A stretch of DNA of 64,000 bases. Origin: Paraescarpia echinospica (Eukaryota; Annelida; Polychaeta; Sabellida; Siboglinidae). The DNA is taken from assembly GCA_020002185.1 (NCBI GenBank), contig CM034534.1:10183492-10247491 (forward strand). Reading direction: 5' to 3'. Each line of letters opens with the position of its first letter. The stretch's first letter is position 1. The notes beneath the pieces were generated by a model. That model saw only the letters and a list, made by a program, of their open reading frames with translations, was not told the origin of the DNA and did no database searches. Shown here in pieces: positions 1-10,431 of this stretch. The position numbers and the translations under genes were made by a program.

Positions 1-404
1 ATACATATTATGATTACATTATAAATAATAACTTATTATATTACGGTTAGTTAGTGCAACCTTACTCATAGGTTAATTGTGAGCACCAAAGAATGGCAAC
101 AACTGCTTTGTTAAAGTAATTGAACAGAACAGTTAGATAGACGTCAAGTAGTGAATGCTTTTCAGGCAGTAAACAAATTAAATACAGTGAATTAATTAGA
201 CCATAGATCATCTCCGACGTAATCTATCACGTTTAGTAAATAGAAAACAGTAACATAGCAGCTGGTTAATGATAGCGTTGTAGCTTGATAATGTATAACA
301 TCACCTATCATATATGAAGGTCCACACAAAGAATTCTAAGACCAAAATCTACTTCTTTTATTAAATAAATTTAACATATCAATAACCAGTGCTGTCAGGG
401 GCCT
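1..404. other. AT-rich stretch left of the candidate last exon
   Basis: Apart from the AATAAA at 357-362 I see no exon, repeat or transposon signature here. It is either 3' untranslated and flanking DNA or part of an intron if adducin continues to the left. Confidence 0.5.
357..362 (-). terminator. Possible polyadenylation signal AATAAA
   Basis: AATAAA on the minus strand, 43 nt past the stop of the candidate last adducin exon. AT-rich sequence makes chance matches common, so it supports that exon only weakly. Confidence 0.3.
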
Positions 405-508
405 TCAGGAAACATTGCAGCCAAGTGTTATTAAATATTTTGTTACATTACAAATACCATTTTCAACACTGATGCCAACAATCGTCACACTACTAAAGTA
501 TACTTTAC
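405..508 (-). CDS. ADD1/hts: Candidate adducin terminal exon with stop
   Basis: A T-rich tract ending TTTGCAG precedes 508. In the phase required by exon 18 the frame reads Gly, then KVYFSSVTIVGISVENGICN, VTKYLITLGCNVS and TGA at 405-407; the other two frames stop at once. An AATAAA lies 43 nt beyond. The encoded residues are hydrophobic and unlike the end of known adducins, so the true last exon may lie beyond the window edge. Confidence 0.3.
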
Positions 509-785
509 CTGCAAACAAAGCTAGTAAAAAACATTTAAAAAATGTGATACTTTGATAATTCTCACCTATTTTGATAATACTATTTTCGCCATTGCTTGTG
601 TTAAGTGTGGACCACATTATAATTATCAACCACGTTAAATATGAAACCCTGTGGTACATCACTCTCTTGCTGAAGATGATACTTGGTAATAACCGCCACC
701 TAGTGAGCAAGGTTAGTAGCGCAAGCAGAGTCAGTGAAGCCCCAAACCCCAGTCGCAGCTATGCAGCGGGGCGACAGGTTCTTAC

Positions 786-860
786 CAGACTTTTTACTTT
801 TGCCCTTGGGTTTTCGTTCTGACTTGGATCGTGAAAAGTTCAGTTCGAGTTCTTGTACGA
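786..860 (-). CDS. ADD1/hts: Adducin exon 18 (basic tail patch)
   Basis: 75 nt, two leading/one trailing bases, acceptor TGCGTTCCTCCAG, donor GTAAGA. It encodes VQELELNFSRSKSERKPKGK then SKKS. The Lys/Arg/Ser cluster is in the position of the MARCKS-related domain that ends vertebrate adducins and carries the PKC and calmodulin site; the vertebrate FRTPSFLKK core itself is absent. Regulation by PKC is therefore inference from charge and position. Confidence 0.7.
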
Positions 861-983
861 CTGGAGGAACGCAGAAGATGGCGTCAGCCACTCACACAAG
901 CCATGCACAACATGCAGCTTACCGTACGGTGTACGACACTTGGCCGGATACTTGTACTCTTTCTGCTCCTACTATGGGGTGAT

Positions 984-1220
984 CTCATAAGTTTGCAGTC
1001 AAAAAACCCCTATGTAGGGGTGGTTTTGTTGTCACGATGCATCGTGGGAGAAATAAATTACTACAGTGACACCATCTAGGGAGTGAAACATATGTTCATG
1101 CAAACTGATGCTAATATCCATTTTGTGTCGTAAAAATTGCATGTTTCACACCATGTATTGGTGGGGAAGGTGGAGCTGAAGTAACGCTAAACAGGTAACT
1201 TTTTTGACTTTGCAAACATG
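984..1220. mobile_element. Short inverted-repeat element (MITE-like), family copy 1
   Basis: The ends are related inverted repeats: AAGTTTGCAGTCAAAAAA on the left and TTTTTGACTTTGCAAAC on the right, about 235 bp apart, with no coding capacity inside. Internal stretches such as GATGCTAATA and a GGTGG/GGGG run recur at 4200-4400 (opposite strand), 17730-17885 and 31925-32060. Target-site duplication could not be defined. It lies in the intron between adducin exons 18 and 17. Confidence 0.45.
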
Positions 1221-1916
1221 TGCGTCCACCCCTAAACGTGTACTTATAGTTCTCTACTGGTCGGACATAATAACTCTGGTGAGGGTTGTTATTCATATAA
1301 ACCTCATGAAATGAGTTGTTGGGAACAAGGTCAACTTACACAGGCTGCTGTGGACACATGGAATGGGTAGGTATTTCTCAACTCAAAACAGTAGCAGCTT
1401 TAATTAAAGACGGTGACTATGTCTTAAATGTAAAGTGAACTCAATGCTGTAGGTCAGCCTACAAGTTAGCTGTGATGGTGACCTGTTTTAATGCACATTT
1501 TATGATGTTGTGTATTGGTAAATCCATACCTAAGCTAACATCTTAACAATTTAAGGACATATTTTCTACACATTTCCAACATGGCTAAGTGTAACTTAAT
1601 TAATCAAACCTTATGTATTCTAAATTATAATATAGTGCATTTGATTAACATTTTAAAACAGCATATTTGTTTTAGAAATAAAAATTGCAACTTATCTGTA
1701 TTTTAAATAGTGTACTTCAATCAAACCTTGTGTATTTGACAGTTTCAGATTGTGTATTTGATCGTGTATTTTACATTTAAAAATAGAGCGTATTTGGTTT
1801 TTTTTAATGCAAATTACTAGTATTTGATCTGAAATCTGGCTTTGGGCAAGTACATATACTGGGACAACCATGAAGTATGGGCATGTCTTGTGACAGGTCG
1901 GACAGAGGTTACTTAC
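1221..1916. other. Intron sequence without recognisable content
   Basis: AT-rich, with several variants of GTGTATTTGA between 1690 and 1830 that look like decayed simple duplication. No exon with acceptable borders seen. Confidence 0.4.
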
Positions 1917-1973
1917 GTTTGGGACTTTTGTCCGGGGCGCGTCTCGCCGAGTGTGAACGCACTAAGGGCGAGT
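1917..1973 (-). CDS. ADD1/hts: Adducin exon 17 (variable tail, phase-1 exon)
   Basis: 57 nt, two leading bases (AC, making Asp with the G of exon 16) and one trailing base (C), acceptor CATGTTCCAG and a full consensus GTAAGT donor. It encodes SPLVRSHSARRAPDKSPK, basic with Ser in R/K contexts, a composition typical of phosphorylated adducin tails. The exon is a CpG-rich island in AT-rich sequence. Confidence 0.7.
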
Positions 1974-2504
1974 CTGGAACATGCAACACCAGCTAACAAC
2001 TGCATGCTAGCACACACGCACGCAACATGCAACATGCCAACAACCCACACACATGCAACACCAACAGAGTGGCACAACAGTTCTTCTCCTCAAGAGAGTT
2101 GCTCCTTACAAGTCAAAACCGTGACCAGACCAATAGGGTCAGGGTTTCATGACACATCAGTGTCTTGTTCTCCACAACAAGGACACATTTATTATTTTTT
2201 ACATTTATTAAAACATTTTTGAATCCAAGTACTTTTAGTATCCTAAAAACCTGAATATGCAGCATTCAAAAGGAACAGAGCTTTCAGTAGAGGGGACGAC
2301 TACAAAATGCAGAATTAACCCAAGACGTCATCACACTAGGTAGACATACATTGCAACTTGCTAGGAAGATATTTACATTCATGTGTGCTGGAGAAATGTT
2401 GTTTTGGCTCTAACCCTGATTGGACTGAACAGATTTACGGTAGGTTGATATATACAACATGAAATCATTATTATTCACCTTTTAGAATATAACAACTCTT
2501 TCAG

Positions 2505-2840
2505 GATATTGAACAATTTGCCCATGAGATGTAGTGCTAGCCACATGTTTGCTACAGCTAATGTCAGCTCGGGTAAATGTGTAATCAGAAAGGCTATTTT
2601 TAGCTTAATGAATAGGATTGACATGTCTTTGAATCCCATTATTTATAGCATTAAAACTAGCGACGTGTATTGTACTTCGAAACTGCGGCACCAGTGGGTC
2701 CGGGATTTATATAATTTTTAAACATATTGTTCTTATCTATGTATTTTTATATTATTTACATACTTTTATTGATGTATTTGTATATATGGACATCATGATT
2801 GTCTGAAATAAATACATTATTATTATATATTATTATTATT
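2505..2840 (+). mobile_element. LINE 3' fragment (end of reverse-transcriptase ORF)
   Basis: The plus frame 2509-2721 reads RCSASHMFATANVSSGKCVI then RKAIFSLMNRIDMSLNPIIY and ends HQWVRDLYNF-stop. The R-S-A-S-x-x-F, later R-I-x-x-S-x-N-x-I-I and a closing W-x-x-x-L-Y is the C-terminal pattern of many non-LTR retrotransposon ORF2 proteins (family knowledge). AATAAA and an ATT-repeat tail at 2806-2840 follow, as expected for a 5'-truncated insertion. Confidence 0.55.
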
Positions 2841-3896
2841 AGAAGTCTTAGCTTTTATTTAAGGTAGCAGGATCCCTTTTGAACTAATTTTAACATCATA
2901 TAATATTGTCATTAACTTGATGTACCATAAAATAGCACATGGTTTAAATTTGGTAGGAAAATATTGTTTTGCATAAATTATGCTAATTAGCTGACAATAT
3001 GGCTGCCGCGACAGTCGAAAGGGGCTCAATTTTCAAACATGATCAAACTTTAACTATACACAGCGGGATATGAAATTAACAACAGTCAAAGATAACACAT
3101 AAAGGCATATTCTGAGGGAAATAGATATTACAAAAAAGAAATATAAATATTTTTACAACATTTATAAAAAAATATTCTTATATTCTAGCACGTAATTAAA
3201 TATTCGTGCTTAATAAAAAATCACATTCCACCATTTAAACACAAAATCGTTCCATCATTCCTTAACCAATTATATAAAGAAACAATGCTGAAAAAATCAG
3301 AGCAATATCTTTAATGGTGTTGGAGATAACATGTTTGAAGGTAGAACACATTCACGAAAAAAATGATAGTTGAGTAAAATGCGTTTAAAATTTTGCACTG
3401 CAATACGTGGCTATGGAACATAAACAAATTCCAGCTTCACTAATTAGGGTTTTTTCTTCAGTGGGTGGGTTTTTGTCATTTTATACTTGTTTAGCAATAA
3501 TTAAGCTACAACTATAGTGCATTTAAAAAATATGTACAAATTCAGAAAAATCACATTTTTAATGGGATTCTGCTACCTTAAACATACCATAAAACTGCCT
3601 TTTAATGCCTCCCAAAATGACAGTGTCATTTATAATAATATCTTACAAAAACACAACCTGATGAACGCCTAAAATAACTGACATTTTAACACATTTAACA
3701 ATAATAAATACTTTTAAATCTCCATCCTTTGATCTGACACTGATGACCAATGCAGAGCTCTGAAAATGACTGAATGAACAAAGCAACAAATGAGTGAATG
3801 ACTACAACGACTAACTAACCGAGCAACGACTAGAGGATGACCTTATATGGGTAGGGTGCTACAAACTCTCAATGCCGCCATGGGGACACTACCCAC
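2841..3896. other. AT-rich intron, nothing recognised
   Basis: Long A/T runs, no splice-bounded open segment, no clear repeat structure. The stretch 1980-2070, just downstream of exon 17, holds a degenerate CACACGCA/ATGCAACA simple repeat. Confidence 0.4.
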
Positions 3897-3995
3897 CTGT
3901 CGTACTGGCTCCCTTGGGGGCGGGGGTACTAGATGTGGTGGGACCAGCCAATACATCATCTATGCACGTCTCGGTGACACCCGGTCGTATGTTCA
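3897..3995 (-). CDS. ADD1/hts: Adducin exon 16 (variable tail, phase-1 exon)
   Basis: 99 nt, two leading/one trailing bases, acceptor TGTGTTTAG, donor GTGGGT. In phase it encodes NIRPGVTETCIDDVLAGPTT then SSTPAPKGASTT. The Pro/Ser/Thr-rich composition resembles vertebrate adducin tails. No independent homology is visible, so the support is phase continuity, splice borders and local GC/CpG enrichment. Confidence 0.7.
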
Positions 3996-4199
3996 CTAAA
4001 CACAACATGCACACAGTCCTCATGCAAATCACAACACACGACGGTGAACAGCAGAGAAAACGTAAATGAATTCCATTGGATAGACGAGACCACAACAAAA
4101 TAACAATAACATAGCGTCATTAAAATAAATAAAATGTCAAATTTGCGTTGAAGTGTCAAACAATGGAAGTTAATTTTATCTGCTTCGTATGTCTGAGGG

Positions 4200-4400
4200 C
4201 AGTAAGTTCAAGATGGTCTCATAAATTTGCAAAGATCAAAAAACTTATGCATTTAGCATTGGTTCAAACAATACCCCCCCCACCATTACATGATGTGGGC
4301 ATTGCAATTTTTTATTATCCAAAATTGCTATTAGCATTAATTTCTTGTTGCTGCATCAATGGAATCCACTTGGTTAGAAAACCAAAGTTAAGATAATTTA
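4200..4400 (-). mobile_element. MITE-like family copy 2 (partial)
   Basis: Read on the minus strand, ATGCTAATAGCAATTTTGGA is followed by a TAATGGTGGGGGGG run and then a TTTTTTGATCTTTGCAAATT end, the same order as in the 984-1220 copy and near 17.8 kb. Only one end is recognisable. Confidence 0.4.
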
Positions 4401-5405
4401 AAGGTAACAATGATGTTAAAGTCTAGAAAAGATTCACCATAGAAACGTTAATTTTTTTAGGAAATTAGTTTTTGGAAGCACAAAAAAGGGACTTGGAACA
4501 GAGGCAATGTACTGGTGTGGAAAAACACTTAGTAAGAATATTCACAGGTCAAACATGAACATATTAATGTGTACAGTGAACATAGAATAAACATACATGT
4601 GTATTCAAGTGTCCTCCCTGTAGAATTTTTGATGTGGCATTTTCAAAGGGGTCTGTTTCTCCACAGCACAAACGTAATAGTACCACCAGTGTCCAGCAGG
4701 TGGTAGCACAAGTGTAGCACTATAGCCATATTTGAGCAGCATAAACTTAAGTTGTCAAAATATTGAAAATGGCTATTAAATGTCATCACGCCATGTTTTT
4801 TATGGTGGCAAAAGGTAAATCTTGCCAAGGAGGACACCTGGGGTGTACATATCACAATTATCAAGTACTAAATCAAACACAGTCTTCAGGAACAAAACAA
4901 ACAAAAACAAACAAACAAAACAACAAGCTAAAGCATGGACATCGCTAAATAGCAGAAGTAGATGCCAAAACAAGCCACGAGGGAACAAATTAAAGCTGTC
5001 ACCACAATTAATTCAATTAGCCCTGTAATATTTTGTGAGCTATTATATAGAGCTGGCTACATAGTCAGAACTTTGCCAAAATGATAATGCTGTTAACTTG
5101 CTATAAAACGGTTAAAATAATTTGGAGAAAAAAATAATTTTATTTCAGAAACCATTATGAGTAGGAAGGTAAAATTTGAAGTGTATTCATTTGGGTAATT
5201 GGGGACTGTCTGATAAAATATTGAAGAGATCAGAAGACACCATGGATGGGAGTTTCTGAAAATCCGGCAATTTGACTTGAATGATAAACTGGCTTTAAAT
5301 TTTTTTTAAAGATACGATTTAGTGCACGGCACCTAGACTTGTCTCAGGTCGATTATTATTAATCTTTGACAGAACCTTCCTCCCATTTCCACTAACGGAC
5401 CTTAC
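4401..5405. other. Intron between exons 16 and 15, nothing recognised
   Basis: AT-rich; a short A/C run at 4890-4925. No exon or transposon signature. Confidence 0.4.
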
Positions 5406-5480
5406 CTCGTTGCCCCGGGTAACGGGGAGGCATGGAGACGTCATCGAGTGACGTTTCCAAGTAGAGGGGTTTGAAGGACG
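5406..5480 (-). CDS. ADD1/hts: Adducin exon 15 (variable tail, phase-1 exon)
   Basis: 75 nt, two leading/one trailing bases, acceptor after a (CTTG)n pyrimidine tract ending TTTCAAG and donor GTAAGG. In phase it encodes SFKPLYLETSLDDVSMPPRY then PGQR. A second frame is also open, but only this one joins both neighbours. The exon is CpG-rich relative to flanks. Being symmetric, it can be skipped cleanly. Confidence 0.65.
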
Positions 5481-6143
5481 CTTGAAAGCAAGCAAGCAAG
5501 CAAGCATTGACAGCATGGTGTACCACATTACGCAGTGTAACATGTATCGTAATGCACAGTGTGATGAAACACAGGTTGAAACGCAGAGTAACACACAAAA
5601 GCCACATACAGCGACATAGCCACATCAAACTCAGAAAGCTACTGTAGCTTGCAGGAACATGTAATGCTCCTGTATCAGGGCGATCACAACACAGCGGACT
5701 ACAGCACAACAAAGGCTTACACAACACAGCCGTACTGCCGTGTTAACAGCTGTACTGCTGTGTTACACACTTGTGAGTACTACGCATTTGTATGACACAG
5801 CTGGACAATTTCTTGTAATTTTTGTAACAAAAACCCATGCAAAGTAAACATGCGACAAACATGTGACAAGCACGTAAACGTAGCACAACTTGATGACCTG
5901 TTTCGGATAGCATCAATATATTGAAATCATGCCCGAATCGTTGCTCTATCTGACTAAGAATGCAGCACAAGATGCCTAAGAACGCTACTGCAATGCACTA
6001 CTGACAATTAATTGGTGCATCCTCATGCAACGGCCTACACAATTCACAGAGACAGACACAACTCACGACATTCTACTCGAAACCGGTGCTACAACTTCCC
6101 AGTTTCACGCTTCAGCGACTACATGCACATTGCTGCCACCTAC
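5481..6143. other. Intron between exons 15 and 14
   Basis: Begins with (CAAG)n at 5485-5505, which acts as the pyrimidine tract of exon 15 on the minus strand. The rest is rich in imperfect ACACAGC/GTAACAC motifs without a fixed period. Confidence 0.4.
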
Positions 6144-6257
6144 CATCAGCGGACTCGCCAGACTGGTTCTGTCGCACGTGCTCGAGTCTCTCCTGTGTGG
6201 AGATGAGACGGCCGTCAGGCCCAGGCACAATCACGTCACCTTCATGAGGCAGCTCAC
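6144..6257 (-). CDS. ADD1/hts: Adducin exon 14 (variable tail, phase-1 exon)
   Basis: 114 nt with two leading and one trailing split-codon bases, acceptor AATTGACAG, donor GTAGGT. With the preceding G it reads GELPHEGDVIVPGPDGRLIS then TQERLEHVRQNQSGESAD. Only this frame is open. Base composition is CpG-rich against an AT-rich intron. The Pro/Gly/acidic character fits the divergent adducin tail, where vertebrate exons also vary; direct residue homology is not obvious, so the call rests on phase, splice sites and coding-like composition. Confidence 0.8.
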
Positions 6258-6845
6258 CTGTCAATTGTCATCAAATGACGTGAGGAGCAGGGTTGGGGGT
6301 CAAACACATTAGATCAAGTACATTTGGTCAAATACAAATCCACAGAAACCTAAACTGATCAAGTACAAATATAGTTAGGCAAGTACAAATCTGAGTACAT
6401 TTCAGTTGAAACAATTTTATTTAGGCGCCAATTAGTAACTATTTTAAAAATAAATAATATTAATTGTAGCTATAATCAGTCTGGTCATTCAATGTTGTAC
6501 ATGACACAGACAAAACACACAGAAGTGTTAGTCCTATGGATATTGGATACATTGTTAAGAACGTATCTTCACATAATACATAGGCATCGGAACCAGAGGG
6601 GCTTGGTGGCACGGGGCCCCTCAATATTTTGAGTAGTGGGGCTGGAAATATGCTTAGCCCCCAATAGTTTAGCAAGTGGGGTGCTGTTGGAGGTTTACTG
6701 GTGAACCTCAAAGGTAGAGGTTCTTGCTGATCTTCAAAGGTGGTGCAGTTTGAAGAATTTGGTGAGTCCCAGTGCCCCAATATTCACACTGGTCAGACAT
6801 CAGAGTAATAGGTTTCACTCATATATACTAGACAATTTTGCCTAC

Positions 6846-7032
6846 CTCTGGATTGAAACTCCACCTCAGCCTTGTACTGCTCTACGTCTGCCTCTGTCAT
6901 GCTGTCGAAGGGGTTGGAGGCGTAGTACTGCTTGTAGACGACCGCGTCGTGCTGGTGGTCTCTCTGGATGATGCCCTTCGATGCGGCGCCCACTACCACC
7001 AACGTGTCTACGGTGCCACTCGACTGGCCGTC
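6846..7032 (-). CDS. ADD1/hts: Adducin exon 13 (conserved tail block)
   Basis: 187 nt, starts phase 0 after CTGCCGCAG and leaves one base (G) before GTAGGC. Residues about 529-590: DGQSSGTVDTLVVVGAASKG, IIQRDHQHDAVVYKQYYASN, PFDSMTEADVEQYKAEVEFQ. It corresponds to human LVTASKAIIEKEYQPHV and GPNPFTTLTDRELEEYRREV, the last well-conserved segment before the variable tail. Confidence 0.95.
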
Positions 7033-7561
7033 CTGCGGCAGAGCAGCGCCCAGATTGTGAGAAACATCAAAGGAAGGTTGTCTGTTCTGTCATCTGGGGG
7101 TGGTCATTATTAGCAGGAAGTTCACTGAATCAGTTCTGCACCATCCCAATCCATAGTCTGGGAACCAGGTATTTATTTGCAGGATGTGCAAAATAAATGA
7201 GATCTAGATACTGTACATTACCTTTTATCCAATTACTATTTTACTCTATCGTTTTGCAACTAATTATAAAGCAACTATTTCCCAAATGGCTGAAGTCTGT
7301 GGTATTACATGAAACATAATTCAAAGGTTGACCTACTAGGATCAATTCTAATAAATTTAAACCATCAGCCATGTCTAATCTTTTCAATGATGAAACATGC
7401 TTTTGTATGGCGATTACTTTAAAAAAATAAGTGTACATTACTGGCTAGAATAAACGGTGGAAGAGAACAACTAATGTGACTTGTATAAATGAACCATGGG
7501 ACAAGGCAATCAAACATACACCATAAATGATTATAACAGTATTGGAACATACAAATTTATC

Positions 7562-8230
7562 ATGTTTGTGATCTTCGCTGTATTCGCCGGTATGTCATTT
7601 TCTGTTGCTAAAACTACTGCAACAGCGCTTGTTAGCAGCAGCAGACGTGACTATTGCAATTCCCTCCTTTATAATATCTCTAGTAAGGATATTACAAAAC
7701 TTCAACATGTCCAAAATTGTCTGGCAAAGGTAGTTACAAGATCTCCTTGTTTTTCTCGCACTGTACCACTTTTGAAGCCTGCATTTGCTTCCTGTACGAT
7801 ATCGTATAATATTTAAGATCTGTACCATTACATATCAGGCACTGTCCAGTAAGCAACCATCTTATTTGCATTCACTGCTTACTCCTGTGAGAAAACCTAT
7901 CCAGCTTCGATCATCTAGTTCGGACCTACTTTTTGTTCCTAGAGTCAACACTAACATTGGAACTAGAGTTTTTTTGTTGCAGGACCAACTCTTTGGAATA
8001 TGCTCCCTCTTAGTGTTAGATCAGTTAAAAATATTACAAAATTCTGTTGTCATTTAAAAACTTATCTTTACAACCTTGCTTATCGACCATAGCTCCATAG
8101 CGCCGTGACCCACCTGTTCACAACTGGAATACTGCTTACGGATTTTTAGATTGATCAATCCTTTTGTTTTGATGCGCCTCTGAGCTTGGTTTCCAATGAT
8201 TTAGTCGCAATAGATCTTATTATTATTACA
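7562..8230 (+). mobile_element. LINE 3' fragment, family A copy 1 (degenerate)
   Basis: Plus-strand frames together match a non-LTR reverse-transcriptase C-terminus: SVAKTTATALVSSSRRDYCN, LQHVQNCLAKVVTRSP, then in another frame ICTITYQALSSKQPSYLHSL. The D-Y-C-N-S-L-L and L-Q-x-V-Q-N-C-L-A motifs are typical of CR1/L2-like LINEs. Compared with the copy at 49190-49995 it has a frameshift near 7780 and more near 7960. The 3' end is a TTATTATTA tail at 8214-8228. It sits antisense to adducin in the intron between exons 13 and 12. Confidence 0.8.
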
Positions 8231-8253
8231 AAAGTGCAAAACATTGCAAGGAT

Positions 8254-8379
8254 TGCACACACACACACACACACACAAACACAACACACACCACACACAC
8301 ACAACACACCACACACACACACACCACACACACACACACAAACACCACACACACACACCACACACACACCACACACACA

Positions 8380-8432
<53 letters not shown>

Positions 8433-8508
8433 ACACACACACACACACAAACACGCACACACACACAAACACCACACACACACACAAACACCACACACAC
8501 ACAAACAC

Positions 8509-8540
<32 letters not shown>

Positions 8541-8551
8541 ACACACACACA

Positions 8552-8590
<39 letters not shown>

Positions 8591-8815
8591 ACACACACAC
8601 ACAAACACCACACACACACACACACACAAACACCACACACACACACACAAACACCACACACACACACACAAACACCACACACACACAAACACCACACACA
8701 CACACACACACACAAACACACAAACACCACACACACAAACACCACACACACACAAACACCACACGCACGCACGCATGCACGCACGCACGCACGCATGCAC
8801 ACACACACATAATCA
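8254..8815. repeat. Long compound CA microsatellite
   Basis: About 560 bp of (CA)n interrupted by CCACA, AAACA and, at the right end, GCACGCACGCATGC units. All six frames are open across most of it because the unit has no stops; the His/Thr and Cys/Val frames are not genes. It begins directly after the TTA tail of the LINE fragment, suggesting it grew from the insertion junction. Confidence 0.95.
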
Positions 8816-8859
8816 GCTTTTATACAAAGACATGACATGAAAACATGAAAAGGCCATCT

Positions 8860-9025
8860 GACATGAAGAGTGTCACATAACTTTGACACTGACAATCTGA
8901 GACTAAAACTACGTCACATAACAACATTGACACTGACAATCTAAGAGTGCACATCACATAACAATGTTGACATTGACAAGCTGATAGTAAATGTGTGTCA
9001 CATAACAACGTTGACGACTGAATGG
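8860..9025. repeat. Four degenerate repeats of about 40 bp
   Basis: Units start with TCACATAAC and continue TTGACACTGACAATCTGA with drift, at about 8874, 8913, 8953 and 8998. Confidence 0.6.
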
Positions 9026-9396
9026 CGTGACATAAGACACGTTAGAAAAGCGGACCTAAGCATGAATTCAACAACATAGACCACACTTGATGTGCAGAAA
9101 CAAAACTTCACAATTCATTTTATAAATTAACTCTACATACTACGCAACTATGTCACAGTCACAGGTGTCTTTAGACCTAATCCACTCAGCCACCCAAGGC
9201 TGGACATTCAGAGCACTGCTCTACACTGAGAAAATTATCATCTGGCATACTACGAAGCCGTAACAAACTTGTGAAGCCACAACAACAATGACACAAAGAT
9301 AACTTAGAGGTGACATAGTGTTACTGAGCCAGTCAACACAAAGCACATCTAATATCCAGCGTGGCACAACACGTCTCACGGCAGAGACATACTCAC

Positions 9397-9414
9397 CTTG
9401 AACCGCTCTCTCAT
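9397..9414 (-). CDS. ADD1/hts: Adducin exon 12, candidate 18-nt microexon
   Basis: An 18-nt segment encoding MRERFK is bounded by a long pyrimidine tract ending in GAACAG and by a consensus GTGAGT donor. It is phase 0/0, like its neighbours exon 11 and exon 13, so it can be included or skipped without changing frame. Nothing in the family requires it, so it rests on splice-site quality, position and phase alone. Confidence 0.6.
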
Positions 9415-9479
9415 CTGTTCACAGATGAGCAGGAAGAAAGGAAGAACGCTATAGATCCCTGTCACTGGCACAATGTACA

Positions 9480-10240
9480 TAGGTGATTTCGTCTACAGCT
9501 ATATCTTGGACAACTACTGCCTTGATGTCACAAACTATTCTCCAGGTGTCATTATGTATTTCTGTAAAGTAACAAACTATTGCCTTGATGGAATAAACTA
9601 CTGCCTTGATGTCACAAACTATTCTCCAGCTGTCATTATGTATTTCTGTGAAGTAACAAACTATTAATATAACCAAGTATCACCTTGATGTACCACGTTA
9701 TCGCCTTGATGTAACAAACTATCGCGTTGATGTAACAAACTATCGCCTTGATGTAACAAACTATTGCCTTGATGTAACAAACTATCGCGTTGATGTACCA
9801 AATTATCGCCTTGATGTAACAAACTATCGTGTTGATGTAACAAATTATCGCGTTGATGTAACAAATTATCGCCTTGATGTAACAAACTATCGCGTTGATG
9901 TAACAAACTATCGCGTTGATGTAACAAACTATCGCCTTGATGTAACAAACTATCGCGTTGATGTACCAAATTATCGCCTTGATGTAACAAACTATCGCGT
10001 TGATGTAACAAATTATCGCGTTGATGTACCAAATTATCGCCTTCATGTAACAAACTATCACCTTGATGTAACAAACTATCGCGTTGATGTAACAAATTAT
10101 CGCCTTGATGTAACAAAGTATTGCCTTTATGTCACAAAGTATTATACTGATGTCAACTACTGCCCTGACATCACAAACTATTGTCCTGATGTCATAAACT
10201 ATTGCTTTGATGTCACAATCTATCACATTGATGTCATACC
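9480..10240. repeat. 21-bp tandem array with degenerate flanks
   Basis: The core (about 9676-10125) is some 20 copies of a 21-bp unit CTATCGCCTTGATGTAACAA with alternation of GCC/GCG and AAC/AAT variants. Both shoulders (9480-9670 and 10126-10240) hold decayed units, some interrupted by a repeated longer block around ATTATGTATTTCTGTGAAGT (9553 and 9637). Open minus-strand frames across it are a by-product of a 7-codon period. Located in the intron between exons 12 and 11. Confidence 0.95.
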
Positions 10241-10338
10241 AGCTCAAATGACCTGAGAGAATCAACTGAACTAAATCGGGACAAAGGAAAGACATGTGGT
10301 GACCAGGAAGGACCCCCTGCATGGGGTAGGGTGCATAC

Positions 10339-10431
10339 CTTGGCTGCCTGTGCCTCGTCCCAGCTCACTCCCTCTAGGATCTTCGACTGAGGCCCGGCCG
10401 ATATCTTGTCTTCGTAGTACTCTTTGCGAAT
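10339..10431 (-). CDS. ADD1/hts: Adducin exon 11 (tail)
   Basis: 93 nt, phase 0/0, acceptor GTTTCAG, donor GTATGC. Residues about 492-522: IRKEYYEDKISAGPQSKILE, GVSWDEAQAAK. The AGPQSxxLxGV core is the strongest tail signature of adducins (human IKTAGPQSQVLCGVV). Confidence 0.96.

Noticed and set aside
2509..2721. NPIIY motif suggesting TM7 of a rhodopsin-type GPCR
   Set aside because: The surrounding residues (RCSASHMF..., closing W-x-x-x-LY) and the AATAAA/ATT tail fit the C-terminus of a LINE ORF2; there is no TM7-like hydrophobic segment before the motif.
6460..6780. 106-codon minus frame with Pro-rich segment next to exon 13
   Set aside because: No donor/acceptor pair in the needed phase; exon 14 at 6144-6257 continues the reading frame directly.
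8155..8895. Several ORFs of about 200 codons (Cys/Val and His/Thr repeats) on both strands
   Set aside because: They are six-frame readings of a CA microsatellite that has no stop codons; no start context, splice signal or domain.
9480..10240. CRISPR-like regular repeats
   Set aside because: Units are directly adjacent without unique spacers, and the genome is eukaryotic; the same holds for the other arrays.
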